Shown piece after piece: positions 61,501 through 64,000 of a stretch of DNA of 64,000 bases. The stretch spans positions 34,307,512 through 34,371,511 of the forward strand of contig OZ020306.1 of assembly GCA_963971305.1 (NCBI GenBank), in the 5' to 3' direction. Each line of letters opens with the position of its first letter. The stretch's first letter is position 1. This DNA is from Arcuatula senhousia. Its lineage: Eukaryota > Mollusca > Bivalvia > Mytilida > Mytilidae. The position numbers and the translations under genes were made by a program. The notes under the pieces were generated by a model. It was not told the DNA's origin. It searched no databases and saw only the letters and a list, made by a program, of their open reading frames with translations.

Positions 61501-63460
61501 CATGATATGTTTACAATGTTTGTAGCCTCAATCAAGGGTTAAGTTATGCTAATGAATTAGGAGTTAATATATATTGATATAACAAAGAAATGGCACTTAC
61601 AATTGGCTTAACGCTCTTGCATTGATATTTTTTCTTCGGTAGTATGTTTCTCCTATTGCCAAGGGGTCCCTTTTATTTTCGATGCTAGGAGTACGAAAAA
61701 CCGCTTCACCATGTTGTGGATGGCATATACTAACAACGTGATGCTTTCCCATTCGTAATTTATAGATGTCGCCATACTGGTCCCGCAAGTTTGCAAATAC
61801 TTCCGGTAATTGCGTCATATCATACTTTGCTGGAAATAAACATAATAATAAGGTTTATTGTGGGAAGTTTGTAACTTTATTAATCTATCTTAAGTCTTCA
61901 TTAAATAGAAAATGTCCGTCCACATTCAGTTACCTTTCAAATACCTCGATTGTACCATTTTTTACCTTTCAACCTGGATTTTTGTATGCTCATACGTGTT
62001 CATGCGCCCGCAGGTACAGTGTTTGTTTTTGATGCATTTAGTAATACTCTGGATAGAGTGCTTAATTTAAGACCACTCTGTTCGGCCATGATTTTACTAT
62101 GGGTCTGACCTTCCAGTACACCATAACAATTTTCAGGTTTGCTTTTTTAAGTCAGCTATATCTGACCAGATTTCTTATGGATATTTTCTAGCCTCTGACT
62201 CTCTGGTGTCACGTATAAAGCAGTCATGTTATTTAACCCATAGCTAAAGAATTGTTATAAGAGCAAAGAGTGCCAACACAGCGGTGAAACTGCACTCTAA
62301 AATTCAATTGACCGTGTTACTCGTAGCTTATCCACAGGCTAAACTCCAATTTCCGTGAATTTTCTCCTAGAGGCATTGTTGGGTTTCTGGTACTATGTAC
62401 GTGATGTTTTTCTTGGTGTTATATACTGGAAGATATAGTTCTACCGAGTAGACTTTCTCTTTCCCGCAGCCAACAAAATGTAATCACCAACAACAGAGAT
62501 TCAAAGTTGTTTGATCTTAAGTACACTAGTCACAATTCCCTACCAAATGGCAAAGCAATAACATTCGAAAATCTTGAAGGCTATATATAGAAAACACCCT
62601 TTACATTTTGTATAAACCATTTTAAATACCATACTAAGTAATAAAAGAGGGAAGGCTGTGCACCAAAAATTAGTTTAAGCCCTTTACATTTTATATGTGC
62701 ATGCCCTAAGCAGTAAGCCTGCGATTCACTCGTTGTCTTAATAGTTGTGATTATGTCTAGAAGTAAGTCTTTCTTTGACACTTATAGGATTATTTTTGAA
62801 TTGTATGCATTATGTTTTCCATCTTAAGGGTCATTTGTAAAACGGTTAGCAGCGACAATCTCACATTAAAGTCTGCTGGCTGTTTTCCATTGCAAATTTT
62901 TAATTTTTGTCATTGAAATACGTACGTTGTGTCGCGTTCGTTTATTTCACGACTTATGAATCATGATAGAATCATTAAATGTTTAAATCGAGATTTTGTT
63001 GAAAAAGATGGCAACAGAAAGTCGGATGTGTAATAGATATGGTAAAATCGAATTTGCTCGATACTTGGTGTATATAAATTGATAAATAACCTCACATAAG
63101 AATGCTTCGATAAAAAATGGAAACGTTGAAAACCGAACAACACACTTAGAATGTCCGTCACACAAATATTAAAAGGAAGAAAACTTGATATTATTCTGTT
63201 AAGTTATCTCTAGGTATATACATCTGATGGAGAGATTGGGGGTAAATGTATTATATATATGTTAAATACTCACTAAAAGGTTTGAATTGAAGTGCCATTC
63301 CTACGTATGGCAAATCTTGAATCCCCGAAGGGCCAGGCATTTCGCTGAAAGGTTTTGCCGTTTCCGTTTCCTGGATTGGGGCATGCGTAGAAGATGTAAC
63401 GGAAGAAGCAGCTGTAGATGTTCTTCTGACACATGACAGTAGGCATCCTCGTAACTTCAT
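52322..63460 (-). CDS. Mitochondrial-clan cytochrome P450, eight exons, 3' end not found
   Basis: A heme-thiolate monooxygenase, expected in the inner mitochondrial membrane with electrons from adrenodoxin-type ferredoxin. Exons: 63,460-63,274; 61,829-61,601; 55,786-55,608; 55,220-55,031; 54,764-54,581; 54,183-54,017; 53,448-53,367; 52,525-52,322. All introns are GT-AG and phases join cleanly to 474 codons. N-terminus: basic and Ser/Thr-rich (MKLRGCLLSCVRRTSTAASS), like a mitochondrial presequence. Motifs: I-helix GGIDAS (~319-324), K-helix ESYR (~376-379), PERW (~431-434), heme loop FGFGPRICAG with Cys ~458, followed by QRIAE. The basic residues in LKACVKESYR and the RIAE after the heme loop favour the mitochondrial clan (CYP10/24/27-like); subfamily and substrate cannot be told. 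About 40 C-terminal residues lie in an unrecognised exon below 52,322. The sequence before the Met (ttctttctcgcag) looks like a splice acceptor, so a 5' UTR exon is possible. Confidence 0.9.
52665..53010. repeat. Small head-to-head minisatellite in P450 intron 7
   Basis: Units of ~56-65 bp containing cattgcaataaagatg(g) and tttatg(g/t)tgccaaaacc. Two units read in one direction (52,665-52,785) and about three and a half in the other (52,790-53,010). A miniature version of the inverted-array layout seen at 14.7-24.8 kb, with unrelated sequence. Confidence 0.8.
53157..53335 (+). repeat. Inverted repeat arm upstream of P450 exon 8
   Basis: Counterpart of 51,756-51,935. The pair encloses exon 8 with ~1.2 kb between the arms, so the pre-mRNA could form a long duplex around that exon. 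Confidence 0.85.
53367..53448 (-). CDS. P450 exon 7
   Basis: 82 bp; acceptor TTTTTAG|ACTTC, donor AAAGAT|GTGAGT. Encodes LLYPGFLGTIRYMECD and GGYIIPKD, following the K-helix. Confidence 0.85.
54017..54183 (-). CDS. P450 exon 6 (I-helix end to K-helix)
   Basis: Acceptor TTTTCAG|AGTGC, donor TTACAG|GTATTT. Continues SASILTSVLANLASYPDMQ and ends at the K-helix KESYR. Confidence 0.9.
54581..54764 (-). CDS. P450 exon 5 (first half of I-helix)
   Basis: Acceptor TATTAG|CTTTG, donor GATGCA|GTAAGT, ending in phase 0 within the I-helix after ADFYTGGIDA. The Ala follows the conserved Asp where Thr is usual. Confidence 0.9.
55031..55220 (-). CDS. P450 exon 4
   Basis: Acceptor TTACAG|GTATTGG, donor CTTGA|GTAAGT. 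Encodes SIGMMTLNKRLGC and the F-G region. Confidence 0.9.
55395..55550 (+). mobile_element. Penelope-like 3' tail, 5'-truncated, in P450 intron 3
   Basis: Starts around attaatattcagtggttttg and ends accccattggtacctctgcttct; antisense to the P450. Confidence 0.75.
55608..55786 (-). CDS. P450 exon 3
   Basis: Acceptor TTATTTAG|AAATGG, donor GACA|GTAAGT. Begins LNGPLWKSTKEVFHEKL, the C-helix region; here Trp and Lys occupy the positions of the usual WxxxR motif (W-K-S-T-K). Confidence 0.9.
55895..56795 (+). mobile_element. Penelope-like copy, broken, in P450 intron 2
   Basis: Begins in the ...MINFLI..IFVQFDGRVF region, includes an eroded GIPIGTNCAHL block and an intact-looking YIDDV, the LYDKRDDFNFP stretch and the SADVGLS end (~56,535), then the full 3' tail to tggttcctctttgctgctct. 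Several indels and one-base shifts. Antisense to the P450. Confidence 0.8.
57172..57240 (-). mobile_element. Penelope-like 3' tail fragment (~70 bp)
   Basis: gtagcagaggtaccaatgg through tctgagataaaaccagg; terminal part of the family tail in minus orientation. Confidence 0.7.
57245..57440. repeat. Small dispersed repeat with cgtgg/ccacg inverted blocks
   Basis: Contains tagggtaccaattttcgtgg near the left edge and inverted caaatttcgtgg/ccacaaatttg blocks near 57,375-57,415. Non-coding, within P450 intron 2. Confidence 0.55.
57480..57920 (-). repeat. Dispersed repeat with two ~165-bp halves and a GACGGACGGACAGACAG run
   Basis: Each half has aagtcca(a/g)ttatctcccct, aattcttcatgcacatctac and cctt(c/a)aagcggtttagg. 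It ends with a GGACGGACAGACAGACAG-type run, a minus-strand relative of the GTCC-rich repeats elsewhere. Confidence 0.6.
57925..58425 (-). mobile_element. Penelope-like fragment, internally deleted
   Basis: Minus-strand 3' tail (57,925-58,055) joined directly to reverse transcriptase C-terminal sequence (58,060-58,425). The ORF end between them is missing. Ends in the YxDD-proximal region. Confidence 0.7.
58440..59175 (-). mobile_element. Penelope-like fragment, 5'-truncated
   Basis: Minus-strand 3' tail (58,440-58,690), conserved ORF end (gacaaaccaacatctgcactc at ~58,712), then the C-terminal half of the reverse transcriptase to ~59,175. Head-to-tail with the preceding copy. In P450 intron 2, same sense as the P450. 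Confidence 0.75.
59812..59886. mobile_element. Two tiny Penelope-like scraps in opposite orientations
   Basis: 59,812-59,855 (ctagaacagattgtaagaag ...) matches the family on the minus strand. 59,860-59,886 (cacgattggtacaactgatt) matches it on the plus strand. Suggests rearrangement or a 5' inversion event. Confidence 0.5.
60090..61375 (+). repeat. Polypyrimidine satellite, 104-bp unit, ~12 copies
   Basis: C/T-rich units (ctcccatctccaactcctct, tctcccacctcccatttctc, ttctaccaattcccatt, ttcttccacgtcct) with sparse changes. The unit contains no stop in any plus-strand frame, and 104 is not a multiple of 3, so overlapping frames of 430 and 474 codons run across the array on the plus strand and ~100-codon frames on the minus; these are not genes. 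The array lies 226 bp downstream of P450 exon 2, in intron 2, as a long purine (GA-rich) tract on the transcribed sense strand. Confidence 0.9.
61601..61829 (-). CDS. P450 exon 2
   Basis: Acceptor TTTCCAG|CAAAG, donor CAATT|GTAAGT. Encodes the FTKYDMTQLPEVFANLRDQY start through YGDIYKLRMG and the ENKRDPLAIGETYYRRK stretch (beta-1 sheet to B region). Confidence 0.9.
61830..63273 (-). other. P450 intron 1
   Basis: 1,444 bp between the exon 1 donor (GTGAGT) and exon 2 acceptor (TTTCCAG). No repeat family or second gene recognised. Confidence 0.7.
63274..63460 (-). CDS. P450 exon 1 (presequence and membrane-proximal part)
   Basis: 62 codons plus one base, donor TTTTA|GTGAGT. Encodes the presequence and the MPGPSGIQDLPYVG proline-rich entry typical of P450 N-termini. 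Confidence 0.85.
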
Positions 63461-63479
63461 TCTGCGAGAAAGAATTCAC

Positions 63480-64000
63480 TTTACAAGTTTTTGAAAATTA
63501 AGAAAATTCATGGAAATATATATTTATATATATTGAAACAGAAGAAAGCAAAAAACGTTTTCTCCCTTGCAAAGACACAGGGAGACAAAATCTTAACCGC
63601 CGTTAATACCGGGGTATGGCGGGAAAGTATTCGAACATAGAAATTATTGATTTTAGATGCTGCATATAAATTTACTTTTAAGATTGACGAGAATAATAAA
63701 ACAGTGGATTTTTGCTACTTAGTAGATTGGTAATTTATGCTAGCAATTTGGATCTTCGTTTTATTTTATTTTTTTTCAATAATGTTACTCCAGTTAGAAT
63801 AATAAAAATACAAAATGCTTTATATTTTTTCTGTTTGTTTACGCTTTTATTTATTACAAGATTTATTTATGTATTTCTATAATATTTTTTTTTACAAAAT
63901 AGCTTCTGTGGAAAATTTAAAATGATGAGTGGGAGTTTTAAAATTATCATTTAAACTTCAAGTTTAAGGTAGGAGAAGCTGGAGAAATTGCTCCCAAAGT
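63480..64000. other. Upstream flank of the P450
   Basis: AT-rich. A splice-acceptor-like sequence abuts the start codon, so the promoter may be beyond this stretch or the window. No TATA or initiator can be supported. Confidence 0.35.

Overview
The window is eukaryotic, AT-rich and dominated by repeats. It looks like a bivalve mollusc, most plausibly a mussel (Mytilus-like). The reasons are an intron-split mitochondrial-clan cytochrome P450, lineage-expanded Mab-21/cGAS-like nucleotidyltransferase copies, many copies of a bivalve-type Penelope-like reverse transcriptase family, and short dispersed repeats rich in GTCCGTCC runs and CTTCG-loop hairpins. Nothing bacterial is present (no operons, rRNA, tRNA or CRISPR). 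Species is an inference from sequence style, not from a database match.

Layout. 1-10 kb: non-coding DNA, a SINE-like insertion (1719-2236, 12-bp target duplication), a minus-strand Penelope-like copy (2359-3850), dispersed repeats, a MITE, and a cluster of GGGGATWTATCCCC palindromes (9505-9946). 10.1-27.1 kb: a nested inverted-repeat landscape. A ~1.07-kb repeat-rich arm (10133-11207) has an inverted partner spread over 14438-27117. The partner is broken by three insertions: a 10,138-bp foldback element (14695-24832) with a perfect 9-bp target duplication, and two smaller insertions, each flanked by TA and each in the same sequence context. The foldback element is an array of 28 full ~332-bp units arranged head to head (5 to the left of the centre, 23 to the right), capped by matching 389-bp outer units. 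The uninterrupted arm at 10929-10960 preserves the empty insertion site.

28.0-30.5 kb: a ~47-bp minisatellite with a duplicated block. 31.7-46.7 kb: four copies or fragments of a Mab-21-like nucleotidyltransferase gene, all broken, mixed with Penelope-like copies, SINE-like elements, MITEs and a triplicated 263-bp repeat. Two of the copies (34.2 and 45.3 kb) and their upstream DNA are paralogous, so each serves as an empty-site control for insertions in the other. 47-51.7 kb: mostly unassigned, with one near-perfect hairpin (48236-48390).

52.3-63.5 kb, minus strand: eight exons of a mitochondrial P450 whose reading phases join without error into 474 codons, from the presumed start through the heme-binding Cys. 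Only the last ~40 residues were not found. Its introns carry Penelope-like fragments, a 104-bp polypyrimidine satellite (60.09-61.37 kb) and a ~175-bp inverted repeat pair flanking the heme-binding exon. This P450 is the only gene in the window that appears intact and expressed; most other features are mobile DNA or its remains.
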